Below are positions 1 through 7,420 of a DNA stretch of 15,744 nt, piece after piece. The position numbers and the translations under genes were made by a program. Under the pieces are notes generated by a model. It ran no database searches, was not told the origin of the DNA, and was given only the letters and a program-made list of their open reading frames with translations. Source of the stretch: Candidatus Aminicenantota bacterium (GTDB taxonomy: Bacteria; Acidobacteriota; Aminicenantia; UBA2199). The stretch spans positions 426,886 to 442,629 of the forward strand of contig CP070627.1 of assembly GCA_020355945.1 (NCBI GenBank), read 5' to 3'. Position 1 is the stretch's first letter. Every line of letters begins with the position of its first letter.

Positions 1-2
1 TA

Positions 3-884
3 CCCTTAATTGCAAAACTCTTCGCTAAAGTGATGGGACAATTAAAATACAGTACCAATGAACGTAAAATCCTCCGGCGAAAGATCGAACCTTCCGTCAG
101 TCAATTGATGGGTTTTATTAATAATATGGTTTCCCAGGCGGAAAAGATTTTGACTAAAAAGGGATACCTGGGGATGGTGATTATTTATGATAACCTGGAA
201 AAAATGAAACTCGCTTACCCGGTTAGTAATGAAACCGGCGAAGGCCGTTCAACTCACGAGACCGTTTTTATCGATAATTACCATCATTTGACCGGGATAC
301 GCTGCCATAAAATATATACGGTCCCCCTGTCCCTTGTTTATTCCATTCATCTCACCCGCCTGGTACAGCTTTATGATGAATGCTACGTGCTCCCCATGAT
401 AAAGGTATGCCAAACCCGGTCCCGTAAGCGGAATGAAAAGGGAATCGACACACTTCTCCAGGTGGCAGGGAAACGTATGGATATTGAACAGATCTTCGAA
501 AGTACGGAGCTCATAAAAAGAATTGCCTTATTTTCCGGGGGAAATGTTCGTGAGTTCATCCGCATCTTGAGATACCTGGTGGAACCCGCTCTCCCTGGAG
601 ACCTCCCCTTCAGGGAACAGGATATCCTGTTTACCTTCCGCCGGATCATTCGTGACTATGAAACCTCACCCTCGGATAAGGATTTCGAGCTATTGGCCCG
701 GGTATATACAAATTTTAGCATCTCCAATGACAGCGATCATTTTCGCATGCTTAACAATCATTTTATCTTTGCTTATGTGGATGGGGAGACCTGGTATGAT
801 GTGCACCCCGCACTCCAGGAGATATCCAAGTTCAAAGACGCTCTGAAAAGACTGAAAAGAAAGGAAAAAAACGGAAAGCCCTGA
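3..884 (+). CDS. P-loop (AAA+/STAND-like) ATPase, C-terminal part, cut by window edge
   Basis: The frame is open to the left edge (codons P-L-I-A-K-L-F-A-K precede the first possible GTG at 30), so this is the C-terminal part of a longer protein. A hydrophobic strand ending in an acidic residue (GMVIIYDNLEK, about 50 residues into the visible part) looks like a Walker B strand. The later segment FSGGNVREFIRILRYL resembles the lid helices of AAA-type ATPases, where an S-G-G-x-x-R element follows the core. The Walker A motif would lie upstream of the window and cannot be checked. The C-terminus is a basic tail (KRLKRKEK). The next gene starts about 45 bases on, same strand, and encodes a TPR protein, so an operon is likely. 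ATPase assignment rests on motif shape only; the exact family is not recognised. Confidence 0.6.
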   Translation, partial: PLIAKLFAKVMGQLKYSTNERKILRRKIEPSVSQLMGFINNMVSQAEKILTKKGYLGMVIIYDNLEKMKLAYPVSNETGEGRSTHETVFIDNYHHLTGIRCHKIYTVPLSLVYSIHLTRLVQLYDECYVLPMIKVCQTRSRKRNEKGIDTLLQVAGKRMDIEQIFESTELIKRIALFSGGNVREFIRILRYLVEPALPGDLPFREQDILFTFRRIIRDYETSPSDKDFELLARVYTNFSISNDSDHFRMLNNHFIFAYVDGETWYDVHPALQEISKFKDALKRLKRKEKNGKP

Positions 885-932
885 CATGGTTAATTTAAAG
901 TAACAAAAAATAGTGCAAAGGGATGTGTGGCA

Positions 933-2420
933 ATGATACAGGATATTATCGATAATGAAAAGGAACTTCAATTACTGTTTCAAAGCTTAAAAAGGGCAAA
1001 AGGCTTTCATCTTTACCTGGTGCAGGGCAATAACCCCCGGCTGCGGACGGAAATCCTGGATTCCTTAAAACAACTGCTGGAAACTGCCGGGATTACATTT
1101 TACCGGCATCATTTAAAAGAGCCTATCGTATCGTTGGAAGATTTATTGCCCCCGGGGTTCGCTGACCGGGAGAAAGGAAAGGCGGTCTTAGTCGTCAGTG
1201 GATTGGAAAACAGCTTTATCGAAACGAGTGCTCCCCAGGCTCTTTTGCACCGGTTAAATTATGCCAGGGATTTATTAACCAAGAAAATCCCGGTACCCCT
1301 GGTATTATGGCTGCCAGTGGGGGCTTTTAAAAAAATACTGACAGAAGCTCATGATTTATGGTCATGGCGCTCAGGGACCTTTTATTTTTCCACACCCACG
1401 GAGATGATAGAGGGGCAGTTCCAGGAAATGGCTGTCCTACGGGAAAAGGAGACCAGGGCAGCGATACCGGAAAAATTATATAGGGAACGATTGGTTCTTT
1501 TTACCGGTTTATTGGAGGATTTAAAACTCCGGGCCGGTTCCCGGAAAACTCAACTGCAGCAAGCAGATGTAATGCAGCAGATCAGTGAACTTCATCATTC
1601 CTTTGCGGAAACTCTAATGCAGCCGGATCAAAGAACAGGATTGCTGGAAAAAGCATTGGAATTTCAAATCCAGGCCCTGGAGATAAAGGAGTCAATATTG
1701 GACAGGGTTCACCCGGATGTAGGCCGTTGTTACGGTAATTTATCCGCCATCCATCGAAGTTTAGGTCAACTGGAAAAGGCACTGGAATTTCAATTGAAGG
1801 ATATCGCCATTTTAGAACAGGTCCTGGATAAAAATCACCCCTCCTTAGCCACCTCTTATAATAATGTATCTAAAATATACTGGGCATTGGGTCAACTGGA
1901 AAAGGCACTGGAATTTCAATTGCAGGCAATAGAAATCAGGGAACAGGTATTGGATAAAAATCACCCGGATTTAGCTCAATCCTACAATAACGTATCTGGA
2001 ATTTATCAAGTTTTGGGTCAACTGGAAAAGGCACTGGAATTTCAATTGAAGGATATCGCTATTTCAGAAGAGATATTACCTAAAAATCATCCCTCGTTAG
2101 CCGCCTCTTACAATAATGTATCTCTGATCTATAAATATTTGAATCAACTGGAAAAGGCCCTGGAATTTCAATTGAAGGATATCACTATTTCAGAACAGAT
2201 ATTGACTAAAAATCACCCGGATTTAGCTATATCCTACCATAATTTATCCCGGATATATATAGATATGAAGGATTTTCCCAGGGCACTCTCCTATGCCCAA
2301 AAAGCCGTGGATATCTTTAATCACCTCTTTCCCAAAGGTCACCCGAATTTAGATACAGCGTTGAAAAACCTGGAAGCGCTTAAAGGGAAGTTAAGTCAAT
2401 TGTCAATTGTCAATGGTTAA
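933..2420 (+). CDS. TPR-repeat protein with degenerate STAND/ATPase-like N-terminal domain
   Basis: About 495 residues. Residues 1-160 alternate helices and hydrophobic strands in a P-loop NTPase pattern: a strand (FHLYLVQGNNP) sits where a Walker A would be but has no GxxxxGK[ST]; a second strand (KAVLVVSGLEN) sits at the Walker B place, and a third (VPLVLWLPV) is followed by DLWSWRSGTFYF. A nucleotide-dead STAND-like domain is therefore an inference. From about residue 232 to 488 there are kinesin-light-chain-type TPRs of 42 residues, recurring as YNNVSxIYxxLGQLEKALEF. Such repeats bind protein partners. Start: ATG 933 lies 10 bases after AAGGG; an in-frame GTG at 927 is the alternative. 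The last residues (QLSIVNG) are encoded by the heptamer array that runs on past the stop. Probably cotranscribed with the upstream ATPase gene. Confidence 0.8.
   Translation: MIQDIIDNEKELQLLFQSLKRAKGFHLYLVQGNNPRLRTEILDSLKQLLETAGITFYRHHLKEPIVSLEDLLPPGFADREKGKAVLVVSGLENSFIETSAPQALLHRLNYARDLLTKKIPVPLVLWLPVGAFKKILTEAHDLWSWRSGTFYFSTPTEMIEGQFQEMAVLREKETRAAIPEKLYRERLVLFTGLLEDLKLRAGSRKTQLQQADVMQQISELHHSFAETLMQPDQRTGLLEKALEFQIQALEIKESILDRVHPDVGRCYGNLSAIHRSLGQLEKALEFQLKDIAILEQVLDKNHPSLATSYNNVSKIYWALGQLEKALEFQLQAIEIREQVLDKNHPDLAQSYNNVSGIYQVLGQLEKALEFQLKDIAISEEILPKNHPSLAASYNNVSLIYKYLNQLEKALEFQLKDITISEQILTKNHPDLAISYHNLSRIYIDMKDFPRALSYAQKAVDIFNHLFPKGHPNLDTALKNLEALKGKLSQLSIVNG
1638..2267 (+). repeat. 126-bp coding tandem repeat (five TPR units)
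   Basis: The segment GGTCAACTGGAAAAGGC and the bases after it recur at 1764, 1890 and 2016 with almost no change, with a slightly changed copy at 2142 (AATCAACTGG) and a weaker one at 1638. Spacing is exactly 126 bases, i.e. 42 codons, one TPR. Synonymous positions are conserved as well as amino acids, which points to recent duplication or gene conversion within the gene. Confidence 0.85.
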
Positions 2421-2451
2421 TTGTCAATGGTTAATTGCTAATTGCTAATTG
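2396..2451 (+). repeat. heptanucleotide tandem array (8 units)
   Basis: Eight consecutive 7-mers: TCAATTG twice, TCAATGG, TTAATTG, TCAATGG, TTAATTG, then CTAATTG twice. The consensus is YYAATKG with an exact period of 7. The array begins inside the TPR gene, supplies its last codons and stop, and continues into the intergenic space. Confidence 0.85.
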
Positions 2452-2543
2452 TTGATATTTTTATTTTTTTGCCTGGCACCTTTTTTCCTTTTTTATTTTT
2501 TAAGAATTTTATTTGGCTGAAGGCTCGATGGGGGGGAGATTTT

Positions 2544-3623
2544 TTAACTTTTTAACCGTTGGTGAAATTCATTGACGATTTCTCGTTGAATCCGTTGAAT
2601 TTTACATTCCCAGGTGGAGATTTCCCCAAGCATGTCGGAACCGGTGGCAAAAGCGGCAGAAACCGGGCAGACGCTGCACTGTTCTACGTCATGGCACAAA
2701 TAACAAAAGGTGTGAGGGGTAAAGAAAACATCCTGGCGAAAACTCGAATAATTAGACAAAATTTTCGGGTAAATGATCTCATAATTCTCAATAAAATAAT
2801 CCAGGCCCCCGAAAAAAAATTCGCGGTATTCCCCTGTAGCTTCTTTGCCTTTAAAGTAGTCGGGGAAACGATAACAGCCCCAGACGTTTCCATCCGCAGT
2901 CAATGCCATCCGGTCTTTTCCTGCGAAACACCCAAAAATACGTTTGCTCTTTCTCTCGTTCTTACTGAAATTCGACACTGGAATGGTATTATCCTGTTGA
3001 TACCGGTGAAGAAGAAATTGCCTCACCAATACCAATTGGTCTTTAAAATAAATAAGTGCAGTCTCCGGCCACATTTCGATGATGGAAAGGCTGAAACGAA
3101 TATCGGGTACCCCAAGTTCCGCGATAAACCGGAGGGATTGGTAAAGGTATCCAACGGTCTCCGGGGTAAACACACTGTTGGTGGAAAGATGGATACCCGG
3201 ATATTTTAATAGTTTTTTAATGATGGAAACCGTCTGCTCAAAGCTTCCCTTTTTCCTGCCCATATCATGAGCTAATCCATCGAAACTGATGGTAACGGAA
3301 AAATGATGGAGGTTGAAGAATTCCAGTATATCCCCGGTAACCAGGCTGCCGTTGGTGGTAATGCAATATTGAATTTTTTTCCCTGACCTTTTGTTTTTTT
3401 CGTTTAATAAGGTTACCGTATGTTGGATTTGCCGGAAAGCCAGGAGAGGCTCGCCGCCGTAAAAATGAATAAAAATCTCTTCCTTGAAAAAGGGATAAAA
3501 AAAATCCAGGGCTTTCTCCATCAGGGAATTGTCCATATATTTGTTTTCTTTTTTTTGAGGGCAGTAACTGCAATGGTAATTACAGGCATCGGTGATAATG
3601 AAAGTGAACTCAGCTAACTGCAT
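2544..3623 (-). CDS. radical SAM enzyme with SPASM domain, putative peptide maturase
   Basis: 359 residues. The radical SAM cluster motif CxxxCxxC is at C14, C18 and C21 (CNYHCSYC), followed by the SAM-binding YGGEP at 55-59. The C-terminal region carries a nearly canonical SPASM cysteine pattern: C232, then G245-x4-C250, then C307-x2-C310-x5-C316-x2-C319, and a last C340. In this family these ligate two auxiliary 4Fe-4S clusters. SPASM enzymes include maturases of ribosomally made peptides (AlbA, anSME, PqqE, SCIFF type), so peptide modification is the family-based expectation; an anaerobic sulfatase maturase is less likely because no sulfatase gene is near. Start is fixed by an in-frame stop just before ATG 3623; GGAGGGTGA lies 12 bases upstream. 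Divergent from a 73-codon gene that may encode its substrate. Confidence 0.9.
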   Translation of the reverse strand: MQLAEFTFIITDACNYHCSYCPQKKENKYMDNSLMEKALDFFYPFFKEEIFIHFYGGEPLLAFRQIQHTVTLLNEKNKRSGKKIQYCITTNGSLVTGDILEFFNLHHFSVTISFDGLAHDMGRKKGSFEQTVSIIKKLLKYPGIHLSTNSVFTPETVGYLYQSLRFIAELGVPDIRFSLSIIEMWPETALIYFKDQLVLVRQFLLHRYQQDNTIPVSNFSKNERKSKRIFGCFAGKDRMALTADGNVWGCYRFPDYFKGKEATGEYREFFFGGLDYFIENYEIIYPKILSNYSSFRQDVFFTPHTFCYLCHDVEQCSVCPVSAAFATGSDMLGEISTWECKIQRIQREIVNEFHQRLKS

Positions 3624-3653
3624 TCAAATTTTCACCCTCCGGTGTTTCTAATG

Positions 3654-3672
3654 AGCCGTTAACTTAACGGCT
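3654..3672. promoter_or_regulatory. perfect 19-bp palindrome in radical SAM leader (operator or hairpin)
   Basis: AGCCGTTAA-C-TTAACGGCT: 9-bp perfect arms around one base. It lies between the predicted transcription start (about 3679, minus strand) and the Shine-Dalgarno of the radical SAM gene. That position fits a repressor operator. With a 1-base centre it is a poor RNA hairpin as drawn, though opening inner pairs would allow one. No T-run follows, so it is not a terminator. Confidence 0.55.
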
Positions 3673-3685
3673 GCCGGTGTCCTAA

Positions 3686-3714
3686 ATATTAATATGTCTT
3701 CGTTAAAATGTCAA
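3686..3714 (-). promoter_or_regulatory. promoter of the radical SAM gene
   Basis: On the minus strand: TTGACA (3714-3709), 17-base spacer, TAATAT (3691-3686). The -35 is consensus and the spacing optimal. Start of transcription would be near 3679, giving a leader of about 55 bases that contains the palindrome and the Shine-Dalgarno. Confidence 0.7.
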
Positions 3715-3740
3715 GCATAATTAGTTTGTGAAAATAATAA

Positions 3741-3770
3741 TTGAAAATAGTAATTTGGATATGTTATAAT
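3741..3770 (+). promoter_or_regulatory. strong extended -10 promoter of the 73-codon gene
   Basis: TTGAAA (3741-3746), 18-base spacer, TATAAT (3765-3770), with TGT directly before the hexamer, giving the extended -10 form TGnTATAAT. The predicted start is near 3777, 32 bases before ATG 3809. It stands back to back with the radical SAM promoter; the two -35 boxes are 26 bases apart. Confidence 0.75.
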
Positions 3771-3808
3771 TTGTTTATGGAAATTTACAAAAAAAACCAG
3801 GAGGAAAA

Positions 3809-4030
3809 ATGGCTCAAAAATTATTTATCGCCAACGTTCAGAGATGTTTGTTGCACCTGGATGATTGTTTGCAATCTTTACCGGCAAAAGATGGAACAAT
3901 TACCCAGGAGATACAGGATAAAATAGACCTGGCAAAAAGATCCTATGAACACCTGGAGAAACTCTTCAGCGATGGACCCGACGTCATAGAAGTCCGGGGC
4001 TGCCCCACAAGCACCACAGAGCAGCATTAA
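3809..4030 (+). CDS. 73-residue small protein, candidate substrate peptide of the radical SAM enzyme
   Basis: A strong Shine-Dalgarno AGGAGG (3799-3804) and an extended -10 promoter support a real, well-expressed gene. The protein has no signal peptide or membrane segment. Residues 1-55 look helical and charged, with two cysteines (C13, C20). The tail is different: DVIEVRGCPTSTTEQH, with C65 followed by a run of Pro/Ser/Thr. A helical leader followed by a short, polar, Cys-containing tail is what a ribosomal peptide precursor would look like, and divergent pairing with a SPASM enzyme fits. I do not recognise the family, there is no double-Gly cleavage site, and no transporter or protease gene is nearby. 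It could equally be a small regulatory protein acting with the downstream sensor gene, which begins 69 bases after its stop. Confidence 0.75.
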   Translation: MAQKLFIANVQRCLLHLDDCLQSLPAKDGTITQEIQDKIDLAKRSYEHLEKLFSDGPDVIEVRGCPTSTTEQH

Positions 4031-4043
4031 TTCTTAATCGTTC

Positions 4044-4064
4044 TGACAGGTGACAGGTGACAGG
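4044..4064 (+). repeat. heptanucleotide repeat TGACAGG x3
   Basis: Three perfect head-to-tail copies of TGACAGG in the short gap between the 73-codon gene and the sensor-phosphatase gene. Same period as the array at 2396 but a different unit. Confidence 0.85.
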
Positions 4065-4099
4065 TCATTCTTCATTGTGTTAATAGGTAAAATTTTAAA

Positions 4100-7000
4100 A
4101 TGGAGGGGAAGCCAATCGTTCTTACGAAGCGATGGGGCATCATCTTTAATATCAAAATTATTTTCCTTTTGCTTATTGGCCTGGGTGGTATCAATGCGGG
4201 CTGGTCCCTGGATCGTGAAAAGGCCCCGACTCAATACCACCTGGAAATCTGGAAAGCAGAACGGGGCCTACCCCAGGGTGTCATTTTAACGGGCCTGCAG
4301 ACAACGGATGGATATATTTGGCTGGGTACGCATGATGGGTTGATCTGTTTTGACGGTATTCGTTTCCGGGTCTTCAATACCCAAAATACAAAAGAATTTA
4401 AAAATAATCATATCAGAGCCCTTCATGAAGACAGGGAAGGAAGACTCTGGATCGGTACCGGTGCAGGATTGGCCTGTTTGTACCAGGGGGAATTTACTTC
4501 ATATTCATCCTATCCACTGGGAAATCCTTTGAGTCAGAGCCAGGTAAGATGTATCACCGAGGACCGGGAAGGAAATCTCTGGATCGGTACGTCGGCAAAT
4601 GGTCTGTTTTGCCGGGGGAAGAAAGATGGTAAAATCCTGGCCTTCAATACAAAAAACGGTTTATCGGATAACCTCATCAGGAGTATTCTTGAAGATTCCC
4701 GGGGGAGACTGTGGATTGGTACGGAAAACGGCCTGGACCTGCTGGAAAACGGGAAATTTTTACATCTGCCCATCCATGAAACGTTGGCCGGGAAAGAAGT
4801 TTATGCCATTTTCCAGGATCGGGAAAAGAGTCTCTGGTTTGGTTCCGAGAAAGGTCTTATAAACTTGAAAGATGGAAAAATCCAGGTCTATTCAACCCGG
4901 AATTTCTCCAATCGTTTTGTCATCGTTATATTCGAAGATAGGGATGGAAACCTCTGGTTCGGTACCGACGGCGGCGGCGGTTTATATTTGTACCGCCGGC
5001 AGGATAGAATCTTTATTCCTTTTAACACCCAACACGGATTGTCCGACGGTAGTATCAATTCAATCTTCGAGGATCAAGAGGGAAGCCTCTGGTTGGGAAC
5101 CACCAACGGGGGACTAAACCGGCTGAAGGATACCCTGTTTACCACTTATTCAACTGCGGAAGGCATATCCCAGGATATGGTTTGGTGCGTGCTGGAAGAC
5201 AGCAATGAACGTATCTGGATTGGCACAGCCAATGGCTTGTGCTGCCTGGTTTCTAAAAATGGGAAACGGAAATGTGTGACCTACACCACCAAACACGGAT
5301 TATGCGATAATGTCATAAACTCTATCATTGAAGATCGTTGGCAAAATATCTGGATCGGCACACCCCGGGGGTTAAGTTGCTTGAACACCGGTGATTTTTC
5401 CATATCTACCATAAAAACCCGGTCAGATGATAGAGAGGTCACCTGTATTCATGAAGATCGACAGGGGAATCTCTGGATTGGTACCAACAGCGGGAAATTG
5501 TATTACCTGACCAATAACGCATTGAAGACTGTATCTACCAGTGAAAAATTACCAATTAATCGTATCACCTGTATGCATCAAGACCTTTCAGGGAACCTCT
5601 GGATTGGTTCTACCGAGAAAGGAGTGGTGCGGCTGCAGGGTGGCTTATTGACCAATGAGTCCCAGGGGGCCCTTTGCACCCATTATTCTGTCCGCAATGG
5701 CCTGACAAATAACTTTGTCCTGTGTTTTTATGAAAACCAGGATGGTTCGTTGTGGATAGGTACATACGGCGGCGGTTTGAATTGCTTTAAAGATGGCAAA
5801 TTTGTTTCCTGCACGACAAAAGATGGTTTGTTATGTGATGAAGTTTACCAGGTACTTGAAGATAATGAAGAACATTTATGGATGAGTTCTAATAAAGGTA
5901 TACTTCGAGTTAGCAAGAAAGAGTTGAATGATTTTGCCAATGGAAAAGTCAATGCAGTCCACCCGGTTTTATTTAACGAAGCCCATGGGATGAAGAGCCG
6001 GATATGCAACGGAGGTCAGCCGGCAGGGTACAAAAGCAGGGATGGCAGGTTGTGGTTCCCTACCATAAAGGGTCTCGTCATGATTGACCCGGCCAGTATA
6101 AAAAGAAAAAAAAATACCCGGGTTCCCCCGGTGCATATCGAAGAAATTATCGCGGATAATAAAGAAATAAAACCTGCTTTTAAAGCTGTACCCCGGGAAA
6201 AATTAACCTTTCCCCCGGGAACCAACAAGTTCGAGTTTAATTATACAGGCCTGAGTTTCCTGGAACCCCATAAAGTAAAATTTAAATTTAAATTGACAGG
6301 GTATGAGAACGATTGGATTGAAGTAGGAACCCGACGAACAGCTTATTATGCCAATATTTCTCCCGGCCATTATACCTTCAACGTGATGGCCTGCAATAAC
6401 GACGGTATGTGGAATCATACCGGTACTTCGTTTTCCTTCTACCTTAGACCCTATTTTTACCAGACCACCTGGTTCTATTTCCTGGCTGCTTTGTTTGTTT
6501 TTTTGGCTGCATTTTTGGGCTACCGTTTCAGGATGAGGCAGTTGATCGCCAGGGAAAAGAAACTCAGTCAACTGGTGGACTTGCGAACCAGGGCATTGAA
6601 TGAACAAACCCTGGAGCTGGAGAAGTCCAAACAGGTAATTGAAAAAAAGAATCAGAATATCTTATCCAGTATCCAATATGCCCGCCGCATCCAGCAGGCC
6701 ATTCTTCCCGGGGATGACCGGCTAAAACTCTTAATAGAGGACTATTTTGTCCTATTCAAACCCAGGGATATCGTTTCCGGGGATTTTTATTGGTTCAACC
6801 AGGACCGTGATTTATTCTTCATTGCAGTGGTGGACTGCACCGGGCACGGCGTACCTGGTGCACTCCTCTCCATGATCGGCAATATGAAGTTGAACGAGTT
6901 AACCGGTGAATGGGGTATTTCCGAACCTGCTCAAATTCTTTCTCATTTACACCTCGGGGTTCGCCAGGTTTTACACCAGGAAAAAGAGCAAAGCATGACC

Positions 7001-7420
7001 CACGACGGTATGGAAGTGGCATTGTGTACCATCGATTTAAAACAAAACAAACTTTTCTTTGCCGGCGCCAAGCGCCCCCTCTATTACATCAAAGATTCGG
7101 AATTTTATGAAATCAAAGGTGACCGACGTCCCATCGGTGGACTTCAGAAGGAGGAGAATCGTCGGTTTACCAGTTATGAAATCGGTATCGATGCCGAACT
7201 GGTTATCTATTTAACCACAGATGGTTTTGCGGATCAAAACGACCGGAGAAATAAAAAATACGGGTCCAAACGCATGAAACAGTTACTCCAGGACCATGCT
7301 CACCTGAGCATGGAGAAACAAAAAGAAGCATTGCTGGAAGAATTAAACCGGCACCAGGGAACCGAAGAGCAAAGAGACGATATCACCATTATCGGCATCA
7401 AACTAAAAAATAAAAAATGA
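4100..7420 (+). CDS. propeller sensor with SpoIIE-type (PP2C) phosphatase output
   Basis: 1106 residues. An N-terminal hydrophobic segment (about 13-33) is a signal or anchor. Residues 65-660 hold 14 Reg_prop repeats of the form hhxDxxGxLWIGTxxGL, enough for two seven-bladed propellers. A Y_Y_Y domain follows (about 710-770; ends SPGHYTFNVMACNNDG), then one membrane helix (789-811, WFYFLAALFVFLAAFLGYRF) and a coiled coil (820-856). The output is a SpoIIE/PP2C phosphatase: SSIQYARRIQQAILPG (856), VSGDFYWF (892), DCTGHGVPGALLSM (912), TTDGFADQ (1039) and QRDDITIIGIK (1091). The metal-binding aspartates of the family are present, so it should be active. The architecture is that of hybrid two-component sensors, with the kinase replaced by a phosphatase that would act on phosphorylated anti-sigma-antagonist-type proteins; no STAS or anti-sigma gene is in the window. 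ATG 4100 has no clear Shine-Dalgarno, but TAAAAT (4088-4093) is 6 bases upstream; no good -35 was found. Confidence 0.95.
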   Translation: MEGKPIVLTKRWGIIFNIKIIFLLLIGLGGINAGWSLDREKAPTQYHLEIWKAERGLPQGVILTGLQTTDGYIWLGTHDGLICFDGIRFRVFNTQNTKEFKNNHIRALHEDREGRLWIGTGAGLACLYQGEFTSYSSYPLGNPLSQSQVRCITEDREGNLWIGTSANGLFCRGKKDGKILAFNTKNGLSDNLIRSILEDSRGRLWIGTENGLDLLENGKFLHLPIHETLAGKEVYAIFQDREKSLWFGSEKGLINLKDGKIQVYSTRNFSNRFVIVIFEDRDGNLWFGTDGGGGLYLYRRQDRIFIPFNTQHGLSDGSINSIFEDQEGSLWLGTTNGGLNRLKDTLFTTYSTAEGISQDMVWCVLEDSNERIWIGTANGLCCLVSKNGKRKCVTYTTKHGLCDNVINSIIEDRWQNIWIGTPRGLSCLNTGDFSISTIKTRSDDREVTCIHEDRQGNLWIGTNSGKLYYLTNNALKTVSTSEKLPINRITCMHQDLSGNLWIGSTEKGVVRLQGGLLTNESQGALCTHYSVRNGLTNNFVLCFYENQDGSLWIGTYGGGLNCFKDGKFVSCTTKDGLLCDEVYQVLEDNEEHLWMSSNKGILRVSKKELNDFANGKVNAVHPVLFNEAHGMKSRICNGGQPAGYKSRDGRLWFPTIKGLVMIDPASIKRKKNTRVPPVHIEEIIADNKEIKPAFKAVPREKLTFPPGTNKFEFNYTGLSFLEPHKVKFKFKLTGYENDWIEVGTRRTAYYANISPGHYTFNVMACNNDGMWNHTGTSFSFYLRPYFYQTTWFYFLAALFVFLAAFLGYRFRMRQLIAREKKLSQLVDLRTRALNEQTLELEKSKQVIEKKNQNILSSIQYARRIQQAILPGDDRLKLLIEDYFVLFKPRDIVSGDFYWFNQDRDLFFIAVVDCTGHGVPGALLSMIGNMKLNELTGEWGISEPAQILSHLHLGVRQVLHQEKEQSMTHDGMEVALCTIDLKQNKLFFAGAKRPLYYIKDSEFYEIKGDRRPIGGLQKEENRRFTSYEIGIDAELVIYLTTDGFADQNDRRNKKYGSKRMKQLLQDHAHLSMEKQKEALLEELNRHQGTEEQRDDITIIGIKLKNKK

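Noticed and set aside
2559..3209. Long open frame (216 codons) on the + strand opposite the radical SAM gene
   Set aside because: It lies wholly inside the SPASM enzyme gene, has no ribosome site and gives no recognisable protein; the minus-strand frame has full family motifs.
3741..3926. Alternative + frame overlapping the 73-codon gene
   Set aside because: It would start inside the -35 box of the promoter, and the other frame has the AGGAGG site.
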